The notes under the pieces were generated by a model. The model did no database searches and was not told the origin of the DNA. It worked only from the letters and a program-made list of their open reading frames with translations. Positions 1 through 8,788 of a DNA stretch of 64,000 nt are shown one piece after another; position 1 is the first letter of the stretch; every line of letters starts with the position of its first letter. The stretch lies in assembly GCA_963768945.1 (NCBI GenBank), contig CAVYJW010000005.1, forward strand, positions 310,001 to 374,000. Direction: 5' to 3'. This DNA is from RYN-230 sp963768945 (GTDB lineage Bacteria; Actinomycetota; Actinomycetes; Streptosporangiales; Streptosporangiaceae). The position numbers were made by a program, and so were the translations under genes.

Positions 1-250
1 CGGTGCTGAACGCGACGATAGCGTCGGCGGCACTTTCGATGACCGCCCACGCTGTCGCGTCTACCCGGTTCTGCCCGGTCGCCTGCTGCGGGCCCACAAC
101 ATCATGGTGCCATCCCGGGACGTTCCTGGCGCGCCATTCCTCCGTGCCTTCGGTGAGGGCCTCACCCGTCCGCAGCCGGGCGCGGGTACGGGCCGCATCC
201 GGCTGGGAGAAGACGACCCTTTCCGACCGGGCCGGCCGGTAGCCTCGCAC
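1..250 (-). CDS. possible partial coding region running off the left edge
   Basis: A minus-strand frame stays open from the window edge to a GTG at 250 (a TTG lies two codons upstream). The reading looks protein-like: it contains charged helical stretches (TRARLRTGEALTEG), a Trp/His-rich segment (VPGWHHDVV) and an Ala-rich helix near the edge. No family is recognised and no convincing ribosome site precedes the start. It would be divergent from the lipoprotein gene at 338. It could also be chance openness in GC-rich DNA, so confidence is low. Confidence 0.3.
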   Translation of the reverse strand, partial: MRGYRPARSERVVFSQPDAARTRARLRTGEALTEGTEEWRARNVPGWHHDVVGPQQATGQNRVDATAWAVIESAADAIVAFST

Positions 251-337
251 CGGCAATGCACAAAGCACTTACGTCACGGTCAAACCGGTGGCCGCGGACC
301 GGAACCGCGGGAACCGGCGGGCGCCCGGGAGCGTCAC

Positions 338-823
338 ATGGGCATGAAGTTCTCCTTGCGGCACGCACGATGGAGCGCCGGCTACCCGCTGGCCGCCATG
401 CTGTGCGTGATCACGGCGGCCGCCTGCGGCAGTGCCACCAGCACCGGCCCGGCCTCCGGGCCTTCGGCGTCCCCGGCCAAGGTCTCGCTCACCGTGGTGG
501 TCACGCCGACCCCGGGGGCCGCGCCCCAGCGGTGGACCCTGCGCTGCGATCCGGCCGGCGGGACCCACCCCGACGCCAAGGCTGCCTGCCGCGCGCTGCT
601 GGGCGCCAAGAACCCGTTCGCGCCGATCCCCCGCGGCATCATGTGCCCGATGATCGCGGCGGGCCCGCAGCGGGCCACGATCAGCGGGACCTTCTTCGGC
701 CAGCATGTCGAGTCGGACTTCTCCCGGGCCGGGTGCGAGGCCGCGCGCTGGGCCGAACTCGGCGTAGTGTTCGGGCCTATCGGCACCGGGACCGGCGCCG
801 CCTCCGGGTCACCCGTGCACTGA
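338..823 (+). CDS. SSI-like subtilisin inhibitor family lipoprotein
   Basis: A 161-residue exported protein. The N-terminus has basic residues, a hydrophobic stretch and a lipobox-like ITAAAC with Cys30, so it should be lipid-anchored outside the membrane. A Ser/Pro/Ala linker follows, then a domain resembling Streptomyces subtilisin inhibitor (SSI): LTVVV strand, CDPAGGTHPD, ACRALL, FAPIPRGIMCPM and FSRAGCEAARW. The four domain cysteines typical of SSI are present, and the CPM-I segment corresponds to the reactive-site loop with Met at P1. SSI proteins block subtilisin-like serine proteases. The ATG at 338 is chosen because GGGAG at 327-331 sits six bases upstream; the ATG at 344 is less well spaced. 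Most SSI proteins are freely secreted, so the lipobox is unusual. Function is inferred from the family. Confidence 0.8.
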   Translation: MGMKFSLRHARWSAGYPLAAMLCVITAAACGSATSTGPASGPSASPAKVSLTVVVTPTPGAAPQRWTLRCDPAGGTHPDAKAACRALLGAKNPFAPIPRGIMCPMIAAGPQRATISGTFFGQHVESDFSRAGCEAARWAELGVVFGPIGTGTGAASGSPVH

Positions 824-858
824 ACTACCGTCAGCCGGCGCTGGTCGGGTGACGCTGA

Positions 859-1827
859 TCAGCGGAGCAGCCGGGACATCCGCCGGTCGGCGAGCGGCTT
901 GCCGCCGGTCTGGCAGGCCGGGCAGTACTGCAGCGCGGAGTCAGCGAACGAGACCTCCCGCACCGTGTCGCCGCACACCGGGCACGGCTCCCCGGCCCGG
1001 CCGTGCACGCGCAGCCCCGACTTCTTCTCGGCCTTCAGGTCGCCGGCGGCCAGGCCGGCCGACCGTTCCACGGCCTCCCGGAGTGTGGCGGTGATGGCCG
1101 CGTGCAGTTCCTTGACCTCGTCCTCGGTGAAGCTGCTGGCCAGCTTGAACGGGGACATCCTGGCCGCGTGGAGCACCTCGTCGGAGTAGGCGTTGCCGAT
1201 CCCAGCGATGATCTTCTGGTCCCGGAGCACGCCCTTGATCTGGGTGCGCCGGCCGGCCAGCATCCTGGCCAGTTCGCCGGCCGAGAACGAGTTCGCGAGC
1301 GGGTCGGGGCCGAGCGCGGCCACCCCGGGCACCTCGGCCGGGTCGGTCACCAGGTAGACGGCCAGGCGCTTCTTGGTGCCCGCCTCGGTCAGGTCGAAGC
1401 CGGTGCCGTCGGTGAACCGCAGCCGGAAGCCGAGCGGGCCCTTGCCGGGGCGCGGCGGCGCCTCGGGCAGGTTCTCGCGCCAGCGCAGCCACCCCGCCCG
1501 GGCCAGGTGGATGATCAGGTGCAGGGGCCCGTCAACGGCCTGGCTGGCGTGCCCGTCGGCGGCCTGGCTGGCGTGCCTGTCAGCGGCCTGGCTGGCCTGC
1601 CCGCCGGCGGCCTGGCTGGCCTGCCCGTCCTGCGGCACCGCCACCAGGTCCAGGAATTTCCCGTGCCGCTGCGTGTCGGTGATCAGCCGGCCGCGCAGGG
1701 CGGTCAGGTCGGGACGGTAGGTCTTGAGAACCGAGATAGCCGCACTGTCGGCGCGGTCGATGACGAGCCCGTCCGCCCGCTGCCGCAGGAAGCGGGCTAG
1801 CGACTCCACCTCGGGAAGTTCCGGCAT
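859..1827 (-). CDS. Fpg/Nei family DNA glycosylase
   Basis: A 322-residue bifunctional base-excision repair glycosylase/AP lyase of the Fpg/Nei fold. It begins MPELPEVE, giving the catalytic Pro and Glu, and has Lys57 in RHGKF. A C-terminal zinc finger has CPVC at about 282 and CPAC at about 302. Two oddities are visible. A tandem eight-residue repeat (DGHASQAA-like, four copies) is inserted at about residues 66-100, encoded by four 24-bp units. The zinc-finger position normally held by the phosphate-binding Arg (R258 in E. coli Fpg) reads DSALQYC. I recall a family branch with a similar tail in actinobacteria, so this may be a divergent clade. Substrate specificity is not predictable from the sequence. 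Confidence 0.88.
   Translation of the reverse strand: MPELPEVESLARFLRQRADGLVIDRADSAAISVLKTYRPDLTALRGRLITDTQRHGKFLDLVAVPQDGQASQAAGGQASQAADRHASQAADGHASQAVDGPLHLIIHLARAGWLRWRENLPEAPPRPGKGPLGFRLRFTDGTGFDLTEAGTKKRLAVYLVTDPAEVPGVAALGPDPLANSFSAGELARMLAGRRTQIKGVLRDQKIIAGIGNAYSDEVLHAARMSPFKLASSFTEDEVKELHAAITATLREAVERSAGLAAGDLKAEKKSGLRVHGRAGEPCPVCGDTVREVSFADSALQYCPACQTGGKPLADRRMSRLLR
1537..1632. repeat. 24-bp tandem repeat inside the glycosylase gene, four units
   Basis: The core GGCCTGGCTGGC recurs at 1537, 1561, 1585 and 1609, an exact 24-bp period. It is in frame with the Fpg/Nei gene and adds an Ala/Gln/Ser/His-rich insert. Unit-number variation between strains is likely but not shown. Confidence 0.9.
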
Positions 1828-2239
1828 GGTAACGATTCTGCCTGCTGCCCTGGGATGTTCGCGCCACCGCCGGCTCGCGGATTGTTATCGCACCGATAAC
1901 GGCTGGCCCGTGGTCATGTCACGCTCACGCCATGATCATGGACCGCGCGGGCCAGATCCGCGCGCAGGAGGTAGCGGCAGAGGTCCGCGCGCAGAAGGTT
2001 GCGGCGGAGGTCCGGGGGTAGCCGACCGCCGGCGGGCGCGGGCGGGCGGGTGCGGAGGGCCGCGGCGAGAGCCCGGCGGCACGCAGTACCGCAGTATCGC
2101 AGTACGGCAGTACGGCGCCGGATGGCCGCAAAGGTTCCTGCCGGTATGGGATCAGGCTGATTATTTGTTTAATGAAAACTAACGTAGCTTGCGGTGTTTG
2201 ACCGGTGAGCGGAGCATGGATTCACAAGGATGAGAAGCC
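1828..2239. other. 412-bp intergenic region without a supported gene
   Basis: The region lies between the divergent glycosylase and universal stress protein genes. It holds imperfect direct repeats (CCGCGCGCAG... near 1955-2015, and CGCAGTA-type units near 2085-2115). An AT-rich stretch at 2158-2185 is the likeliest promoter area for the stress protein. Short open frames here have no family resemblance. Confidence 0.6.
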
Positions 2240-2905
2240 ATGGACCAGGCAGAGCCTCAGCCCCTCCCGGGCCAGCCCGACCGGCCGGCCCCCGGCACTG
2301 CCCAGCCGGGCGGTGCCCAGCCGGGCGGTGCCCAGCCGGACGGCCACCAACCGTGCAGGCCCGCTGACATGCCGTCACGCGGCACGCCACCTGATGAGGG
2401 CCCCGGCCTTCCGGCCGGGGCGGGCCGCGGGAGGGCAGCGCCCGGACCGCACCGCGAACCGCTGACCGACTCGGGTCCCACCACGGAGCTGGACCATCCG
2501 GTGGTGGTCGGCTACGACGGATCCGGGTCGAGCAGGAATGCGCTCGCCTACGCCGCAGGGATGGCACGCAGGCTCGGCCGCCCCCTGCTGCTCGCGTACA
2601 TCACCAGCCCCAGCATTTTCTGCGAGCCGCTCAGCGGCCAGGTGATCGCTCCCCTCCGGGACTCGGACGAGACCCAGCGCTGGCTGCTCGCCGAGCTGGA
2701 CGAGGTCTGCGACCGGGAGGGGCTGGACGTGAGGATCGTCACCCGCCAGGGCAGCCCAGCCCGCGAGCTCGCCGCCACCGCCGCCGAGTTCAGCGCGGAC
2801 GCGCTGGTCATCGGCGCCCCGGCGAGAGTGTGGCATCACATCGCCGGCTCGGTGCCAGGCTGGCTGGCCAGGCACGCGCACTGCCCGGTCATCGTGGTGC
2901 CCTGA
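2240..2905 (+). CDS. universal stress protein family protein
   Basis: A 221-residue protein. The first 70 or so residues are low-complexity and Pro/Gly-rich, including a PGGAQPGGAQPDG repeat coded by 15-bp units near 2303-2345. A single UspA domain follows: HPVVVGYDGSGSSRNALAYA, with Asp in the first strand, ending in a GAPARVWHHIAGSVPGWLA segment and CPVIVVP. The C-terminal segment corresponds to the G-x2-G-x9-G-S nucleotide-binding loop, although the first glycines deviate from the usual form. An AAGGA-type site lies upstream of the ATG. Such proteins are cytoplasmic and often induced by hypoxia or stationary phase in actinobacteria, but regulation is not visible here. Confidence 0.85.
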   Translation: MDQAEPQPLPGQPDRPAPGTAQPGGAQPGGAQPDGHQPCRPADMPSRGTPPDEGPGLPAGAGRGRAAPGPHREPLTDSGPTTELDHPVVVGYDGSGSSRNALAYAAGMARRLGRPLLLAYITSPSIFCEPLSGQVIAPLRDSDETQRWLLAELDEVCDREGLDVRIVTRQGSPARELAATAAEFSADALVIGAPARVWHHIAGSVPGWLARHAHCPVIVVP

Positions 2906-2907
2906 GG

Positions 2908-4197
2908 TCAGGTCAGCGGGTCGTAGTAATGCGCGTATTGCCAGGTGCCCCGCTCGATCAGCTCATCGTCGGAGAGCGGGTTGCTGGCGCCGGGGGACAC
3001 GGCGCTGCCGGGCCCACTGCTGCCGGACAGGCCGTTGTTGGACAAAGGGACGGCCAGCGAGCCGAACCGGTCCGGGGCCAGGGACGACAGATCCACAGCC
3101 GGCCGGCCGCCGGTGATCCACCGGGCCAGCGCTTCGCCGATCGCGGGGGAAGACGAGAACCCTGATCCGTTGCAGCCGCTGGCCACCCACAGGCCCGGAA
3201 CCTCCGGCACCGGGCCGGCCAGGAAGCGCCCGTCGGGGCTCATCGTGAACAGGCCGCCGCGCTGCTCGGCCACCGGAGTCTGCACGGCTGGCACCAGGCC
3301 GGCGACCTGGGCTGCCATCGCGTCCAGCACGCCGCGATCCAAGGGCACGTCGTCGGTGTCGAACCCGGGCGGCTCGGCGCGCGGGTCAACCGGAAGCGGC
3401 GCAGCCTCGAACCCGCCGAGCAGCAGGCCCCCGCGGGCGGGCCGGACGTACACCGCGCAGTCCAGGATCCTGGTGATTGGCGCTCCGGGGGGGACTTCGG
3501 GGACGGGCTCGGTCACCAGCAGCTGGTGCCGGACCGGCGCGGCGGCCACCCAGGCCCCGGCCAGCTCAGCGACCTGGCGTACCCAGGCTCCGGCGGCGTC
3601 CACGACGACCCCGGCCTCGACGGCGCGGGCAGCGGTCACCAGGCCGGCGATCGCGCCATTCCTGCTGGTCACGCCGGTGACCGGCTCGTCCGCCAGCACC
3701 TGCACCCCGGCCCGCCCGGCAGCCGCCAGGTAGGCGTCGATCAGGGTGCCGGGTTCCTCGATGTACACGTCCTCCGGGCACCAGACCACGTCCTCGTCCC
3801 GGCCCGCGCGGTAGTACCCGCCCGCCTGCTCGGACGCCTCCGCTGGGCTGATGGCGGCCAGGTCAACACCCCAGCGCAGGGACTGGGCCAGCTCGCTGGC
3901 CAGCAGCTTCTTGTGCCCGCCACCACGCGCCACCAGCAGGCTGCCCGAGGCCGCCACCGGCAGCGGGACACCTGCCCAGTCGCTGAAGTGCCGCACCAGA
4001 GCGATACTGCGGCGGGCCAGGAAGGTGCGGACCTCATCGCCTTGCACGGACTTGAACAGGCCGGCCGCGCGCCCGGACGCCTGTGACCCCGGTGTGCGCC
4101 GGTCCAGGACCACTACGGACCGGCCCTGCAGCGCGCAGTGCAGGGCCGTGCTCAGCCCCAGGGCACCCGCCCCGATGACAGCAATATCCGCCTTCAT
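2908..4197 (-). CDS. FAD-dependent oxidoreductase, D-amino-acid-oxidase (DAO) family
   Basis: A 429-residue flavoprotein. The N-terminal Rossmann FAD motif is VIGAGALGLSTALHC, with the adenine-ribose-binding acidic residue in VVLDRR. The middle substrate domain and the closing FAD contact (GLWVASGCNGSGFSSSPAIG) match glycine/D-amino acid oxidase and sarcosine-oxidase-beta-like proteins. These oxidise amines or N-methyl amino acids. The exact substrate cannot be assigned. An acidic tail with paired tyrosines (AHYYDP) ends the protein. Its stop lies two bases from the convergent stress-protein stop, so the two genes meet tail to tail. It looks monocistronic. Confidence 0.85.
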   Translation of the reverse strand: MKADIAVIGAGALGLSTALHCALQGRSVVVLDRRTPGSQASGRAAGLFKSVQGDEVRTFLARRSIALVRHFSDWAGVPLPVAASGSLLVARGGGHKKLLASELAQSLRWGVDLAAISPAEASEQAGGYYRAGRDEDVVWCPEDVYIEEPGTLIDAYLAAAGRAGVQVLADEPVTGVTSRNGAIAGLVTAARAVEAGVVVDAAGAWVRQVAELAGAWVAAAPVRHQLLVTEPVPEVPPGAPITRILDCAVYVRPARGGLLLGGFEAAPLPVDPRAEPPGFDTDDVPLDRGVLDAMAAQVAGLVPAVQTPVAEQRGGLFTMSPDGRFLAGPVPEVPGLWVASGCNGSGFSSSPAIGEALARWITGGRPAVDLSSLAPDRFGSLAVPLSNNGLSGSSGPGSAVSPGASNPLSDDELIERGTWQYAHYYDPLT

Positions 4198-4376
4198 GAC
4201 CCGGCTCCCACGATGACCTCTCGGGGCTGGTGGCCGCAGGGGCCCGCTGGCCTGGAGGTGACATTGCCCTGGCCTGACCTGCCCCGATCAGCCCCGGCGC
4301 GGCGCCCCGGCGCATAAGCTCAGGCCAGTGCACCTACCACCTGCTCCGGCACAACCAGAAACTTCAGTACTACTAG

Positions 4377-4459
4377 TGGGCGAGGAGGGATTTGAACCCT
4401 CACGTCCTTTCGGACACACGGACCTGAACCGTGCGCGTCTGCCGTTCCGCCACCCGCCC
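4377..4459 (-). tRNA. tRNA-Leu (CAG anticodon)
   Basis: The minus strand folds as a class II tRNA. The acceptor stem pairs GGGCGGG with CTCGCCC (one G-U). The D arm is TGGCGGAACGGCAGACGC. The anticodon stem CACGG/CCGTG encloses TTCAGGT, giving CAG (forward 4424-4426). A long variable arm with a GAAA-type loop follows, then a TTCAAAT T-loop. The discriminator is A and CCA is not encoded. The long variable arm and the CAG anticodon identify leucine. Confidence 0.96.
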
Positions 4460-4544
4460 TACGCAGTGAGTCAGGTTAGCACGTCCGCAACAGCTCCCTG
4501 AGCGCCGATACCATCGGATGCGGATAGGGGAAGGAGGTACCCCG

Positions 4545-5300
4545 GTGGGAGTTCTCAGTCGCTTCGAGCGCAGGCTCGAAGGCATGGTCGAGGGTGCCTT
4601 CGCGCGGGCGTTCAAATCCGAGCTGCAGCCGGTGGAGGTTGCCAGCGCGGTACAGCGCGAGATGGATGACCGGGCCGCGATCGTGGCGCAGGGCCGCACC
4701 CTGGTGCCGAACGATTTCGTGGTGGAGATCGCCGAGACTGACTTCGACCGCCTTGAGGTCTATGCGGACAGTCTCGGCGTGGAGCTGGCCACTCTGGCCC
4801 GCGAGCACGCCCGGGAGCAGGGCTACTCGTTCGTGGGACCGGTGCGGATGCGGTTCGAGGGGGTCCCGGACCTGACCACGGGCACCTTCCGGATCCGCTC
4901 GGGCGTCATCCGGGGCACCACCGTCGAGGGAGGGGAGATCCGCAGGCCAGCGAGCGACCTGCCGCGCATGCCGGGCTCCATCGGAGGCCGGCCGCGGCTG
5001 CTGGTCTCGGGGCCGGAGCCGGGACCGGACGGCAGCAGCCAGCGGACCTACGAGCTGAACGCGCCGGTCACCATGCTGGGCCGCGGCACCGACTGCGACC
5101 TGCGGCTGGTCGATCCGGGCGTCTCCCGGCACCACGCCGAGCTGCGGGTCGAGGACGGCGAAGTGGTCCTCGTCAACCTGGGGTCCACCAACGGAACCTT
5201 CGTGAACGGGCAGCCGGTGCGGCGCGTGACACTGGCAGACGGCACGCAGGTGACCCTAGGCCGGACGACACTGGTTTTCCGCCGGGACGGTATCTATTGA
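4545..5300 (+). CDS. fhaA: FHA-domain protein FhaA
   Basis: A 251-residue cytoplasmic protein with an N-terminal DUF3662 domain (GVLSRFERRLEGMVEGAFAR, then QPVEVASAVQREMDDR) and a C-terminal forkhead-associated domain (about 165-251: MLGRGTDCDLRL, SRHHAELR, LGSTNGTFVNG). FHA domains bind phosphothreonine. In mycobacteria FhaA binds phosphorylated MviN and PknB-type kinases to control peptidoglycan synthesis. The GTG at 4545 is preferred because AAGGAGG (4531-4537) is seven bases upstream and the protein then begins as in homologues. It heads the conserved cell-wall phosphorylation cluster and is divergent from the tRNA-Leu gene. Confidence 0.93.
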   Translation: MGVLSRFERRLEGMVEGAFARAFKSELQPVEVASAVQREMDDRAAIVAQGRTLVPNDFVVEIAETDFDRLEVYADSLGVELATLAREHAREQGYSFVGPVRMRFEGVPDLTTGTFRIRSGVIRGTTVEGGEIRRPASDLPRMPGSIGGRPRLLVSGPEPGPDGSSQRTYELNAPVTMLGRGTDCDLRLVDPGVSRHHAELRVEDGEVVLVNLGSTNGTFVNGQPVRRVTLADGTQVTLGRTTLVFRRDGIY

Positions 5301-5420
5301 CCCAGCCCGGACAATGGCCGCAGTCCCAGAACTGATCAAGGCCCGCAGGGGCCCGGACCCCGACCCCGCAATCCCCCCGCAAAGGCCGCAACGGCGAGGC
5401 ACCCAAGGAAACGTAAGCCG

Positions 5421-5906
5421 ATGAGCACGCTGACCCTCCTCCTGATCAGGCTCGCATTCCTGGCGGTCCTGTGGCTTTTCGTCATCACGGCGGTGGGTGT
5501 GGTGCGCACGGACCTGTTCGGCCAGTCCCCGTCCAGCCGCAGGCAGAAGCGGCAGCGGCAGAATGCCCGCCCCCGGCCGGCCCGGGCCGCGCGCCCCGCC
5601 CGGACCGGGCGCGGTGAGCCACAGCGGCTGCTGGTGACCGGCGGCCCGCTCTCGGGATCAACCCTGCCGCTCACGGAGCAGCAAATCACCATCGGTCGGT
5701 CAAATGACGCCACGCTGGTTCTGAACGATGACTACGCTTCGAGCCGACATGCCCGGCTGTTCCCTCAGGACGGTCAATGGATCGTTGAGGATCTCGGGTC
5801 AACCAACGGCACCTACCTCGACCGGCAGAAGGTGACCCAGCCGACCCCGGTGCCGACAGGCGTGCCGATCCGCATCGGCAAGACCGTTCTGGAATTGCGC
5901 AGATGA
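5421..5906 (+). CDS. fhaB: FHA-domain membrane protein FhaB (FipA)
   Basis: A 161-residue protein with an N-terminal transmembrane helix (about residues 5-27), a basic Arg/Pro/Ala linker and a C-terminal FHA domain (ITIGRSNDATLVL, SSRHARLF, LGSTNGTYLD). The Ser/Arg/His and Asn residues that contact phosphothreonine are present. In actinobacteria FhaB (FipA) links PknA/PknB signalling to division proteins. Its stop overlaps the start of pstP by four bases (ATGA at 5903), so translation is probably coupled. It follows fhaA by 120 bases. Confidence 0.93.
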   Translation: MSTLTLLLIRLAFLAVLWLFVITAVGVVRTDLFGQSPSSRRQKRQRQNARPRPARAARPARTGRGEPQRLLVTGGPLSGSTLPLTEQQITIGRSNDATLVLNDDYASSRHARLFPQDGQWIVEDLGSTNGTYLDRQKVTQPTPVPTGVPIRIGKTVLELRR

Positions 5907-7318
5907 CACTTGCACTCCGGTACGCGATTCGCTCCGACGTCGGCCTTCTCCGGGAGGGGAACGAGGACGCCGCGTACGCCGGGCCCCGGCTGCTGGCCGT
6001 AGCCGACGGCATGGGCGGTCATGCCGCCGGCGAGGTCGCCAGCGCCGCGGCTATCTCGGCCCTCTCCAAGCTCGACGAAGACGTGCCCGGCACCGACCTG
6101 CTTGACGCGCTCGCCGACGCGGTGAACGACGCGAATCACACGCTGCACAAGATGGTGGTCGCCGACCCCTCGTTCGAGGGCATGGGCACCACGCTGACCG
6201 CCATGCTGTGGTCCGGCGGCCGGGTGGCTCTGTGCCACATCGGCGACTCCCGCGCTTACCTGCTGCGGGATCGTCAACTCCACCAGATCACGCACGACCA
6301 CACGCTGGTCCAGACGCTGGTCGATGAGGGCCGGATCAGCCCGGATGACGTGGCCACCCACCCGCAGCGCTCGATGCTGCTGCGAGCCCTTGACGGCCGG
6401 GCCGACGTGGAGCCGGACCTGACCCTGCTCGAGGCCCGGCTCGGGGACCGCTACCTGCTGTGTTCCGACGGGCTGTCCGGGGTGGTCAGCGAGGAAACCC
6501 TGCATAAGACGCTGGCCAGCGTGGCCAGCCTCGACGAGGTCGTGCTCCAGCTGGTGGAGCTGGCCATCCGGGGCGGCGGCCCGGACAACATCACCTGCAT
6601 CGTCGCGGACGTGGTGGACAGCGCCACCACGGCGCTGCCGCCCAGCGACGCCTCCGTGATGGTGGGCGCCGCCTCCAACGGCAGCGGCGGCACCCGCTTC
6701 CGTACCGACAGCCCGGCCGGGCGGGCCCACCTGCTGACCCGCACCGCGCCCCAGGTCGCGGTGGCGATCGCGCACGACGATCCCGCACCGCAGGCGCCGG
6801 AGGAGACCGAGGACGACTACCGCCACCGGCGGCGCCGACTGCCGCTGGTCAAGTCGGCGCTGGTCATCCTCGTCGTCCTCGTCGTCGGGGGCGCCTACGC
6901 GGGCTGGCGGTACACGCAGGGCCAGTACTACGTGGCCGCGGACGGCGGCCAGGTCGTCATCTTCCGCGGCATCAACCAGAGCGCCGCAGGGGTAAACCTG
7001 TCCAGCGTGGCAAGACGGTTCGACATCCCGGTGTCCGGCCTGCCCGCCACCGACGCCAACGCCGTGCGGGCCACGATCATGTCGTCTACCGGCATGGCTG
7101 GCGCCCTGAAGATCGTGGACAGCATCAGGCAGGACTACGTGCGGTGCCAGACGGCCGACCAGGCCCTGCAGAAGTGGAAGACGACCAAGCCGACCACGGT
7201 GAAGGTCAAGTCCAAGGGGAAGACCACCACCAAGCAGGTCAAGCCGCCGGAGCCCACCATTCCGGCGGACTGCCCCGCGCCGGGGAGCACCGCCACCGGG
7301 ACTGGAGGAACTCCTTGA
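5903..7318 (+). CDS. pstP: PP2C-family Ser/Thr phosphatase PstP
   Basis: A 471-residue phosphatase that counteracts PknB. The cytoplasmic PP2C domain (first 235 residues) shows the metal-binding motifs: RSDVGLLREGNEDA, DGMGGH with Asp, GDSRAYLLRD, the CSDGLSGVV segment and GGPDNITCIV. A juxtamembrane basic segment (YRHRRRRLP) precedes one transmembrane helix near residues 310-330. A roughly 130-residue extracytoplasmic part follows, ending in a Lys/Thr/Pro-rich tail. This topology matches actinobacterial PstP. Overlaps of four bases with fhaB upstream and with rodA downstream (TTGA at 7315) show a tightly coupled operon. Confidence 0.94.
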   Translation: MTLALRYAIRSDVGLLREGNEDAAYAGPRLLAVADGMGGHAAGEVASAAAISALSKLDEDVPGTDLLDALADAVNDANHTLHKMVVADPSFEGMGTTLTAMLWSGGRVALCHIGDSRAYLLRDRQLHQITHDHTLVQTLVDEGRISPDDVATHPQRSMLLRALDGRADVEPDLTLLEARLGDRYLLCSDGLSGVVSEETLHKTLASVASLDEVVLQLVELAIRGGGPDNITCIVADVVDSATTALPPSDASVMVGAASNGSGGTRFRTDSPAGRAHLLTRTAPQVAVAIAHDDPAPQAPEETEDDYRHRRRRLPLVKSALVILVVLVVGGAYAGWRYTQGQYYVAADGGQVVIFRGINQSAAGVNLSSVARRFDIPVSGLPATDANAVRATIMSSTGMAGALKIVDSIRQDYVRCQTADQALQKWKTTKPTTVKVKSKGKTTTKQVKPPEPTIPADCPAPGSTATGTGGTP

Positions 7319-8788
7319 GCGCCGTCACCACTCCATCTGGGCAGCCGATGGGCGCCGACGCGGGGACCGGGCAGGGCAGCCAGCCGGACGCTGGGCCCGC
7401 ACCGCGCGGACGGCGCCGGACCGAACTGCTCATGCTGGTCTTCGTGGTGGGCGTGGTGATGCTCGCTTACGCGAACGCCGGGCTCGGGCTGAACGGCAAC
7501 ATCCCGGCCGGGATGTTCGAGTACGGCGTGGCGTTCGCCGTCCTGGTCGGCGCGGCCCACCTGGCGGTGCGCTGGCTGGCGCCCTACGCCGACCCGCTGC
7601 TGCTGCCACTGGCGGCGCTGCTGAACGGCCTGGGGATCGTGATGATCTACCGCCTGCAGGAGTCCGGCCGGGACGGCAACGGCGGCGCCGTGATCAGCAC
7701 GATGTCAACGTCCACGACGACCTTTCAGGTGATTTACAGCGCCCTCGGCATCGCCGCCTTCGTCGCCGTGCTCGGGTTCATCCGGCAGCCGCGAACGCTG
7801 CAGCGGTACACCTACACGCTGGGCGCGGTCGGCTTGGTGCTGCTGGCCCTGCCCGCGCTGCTGCCCAGCAGCATCAGCGAGGTCCCTGGCACTGGCGCCA
7901 AGATCCAGGTCGCGCTGGGCGGCTTCACCGTGCAGCCCGAGGAGTTCGCCAAGCTGTGCCTGGCCGTGTTCTTCGCGGGCTACCTGGTGGCCAAGCGGGA
8001 CGTGCTCGCGCTGGCCGGCCGCCGTTTCCTGGGTATCGACCTGCCCCGGGCCCGTGACCTGGGCCCGGTCCTGATCGCCTGGGGCGCCAGCCTGGTCGTG
8101 CTGGTCTTCGAGAGCGACATCGGCACCTCGGCGCTGTTCTTCGGCCTGTTCGTGGTGATGATGTACGTCGCCACGCAGCGCAGCTCCTGGCTGATTATCG
8201 GGTTCCTGCTGTTCGTGTTCGGCTCGGTGGTGACGGCCGAACTGTTCCAGCATGTGCGGGACCGCTTCATCATCTGGCTGGACCCGTTCAAGTACGTGCA
8301 CACGGTGGTGCCCAGCTCGTACCAGCTGGTCCAGGGGCTGTACGGGCTGGGCTTCGGCGGCGTGCTCGGCCGCGGGCTCGGCCAGGGCCAGCCGTACCTC
8401 ACCCCGCTCGTGCAGAGCGACTTCATCACGACCGCTTTCGGCGAGGAACTCGGGCTGGCCGGGCTGATGGCCCTGCTGCTCATCTACGGGCTGATCGTGC
8501 AGCGCGGGCTGCGCGCGGCCATCGCCGTGCGCGACCCGTTCTCCAAGCTGCTGGCTGGCGGCCTCGCGTTCACGGTCGCGCTGCAGGTCTTCGTGATCGT
8601 CGGTGGGGTTACCCGGCTGATCCCGCTGACCGGCATCACCACCCCGTTCCTGTCCCAGGGCGGCTCCTCGCTGATCTCCAGCTGGATGCTGATCGCCCTG
8701 CTGATGCGGATCAGCGACACCGCACGGCGGCCAGGCTCCGCAGCCCATCCAGGACGAGGGCATGACCCAGGTGGTGCGGGCCGGATGA
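7315..8788 (+). CDS. rodA: SEDS peptidoglycan glycosyltransferase RodA/FtsW (frame disturbed near its 3' end)
   Basis: A SEDS-family polytopic membrane enzyme that polymerises lipid II into glycan strands with its partner transpeptidase PbpA. About ten hydrophobic segments are visible. Family marks are WLDPFKY, YQLVQGLYGLGFGG and QSDFITTAFGEELGLAG with the conserved Asp. The TTG at 7315 has GGAGGA at 7304-7309. The expected C-terminus (PQPIQDEGMTQVVRAG, stop 8786-8788, overlapping the pbpA ATG) lies in the +1 frame. In the frame carrying the membrane domain there is no stop, and translation runs straight into pbpA through an 18-residue linker. One extra base between about 8720 and 8735 explains both. 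It may be a sequencing error or a real fusion. Confidence 0.9.
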
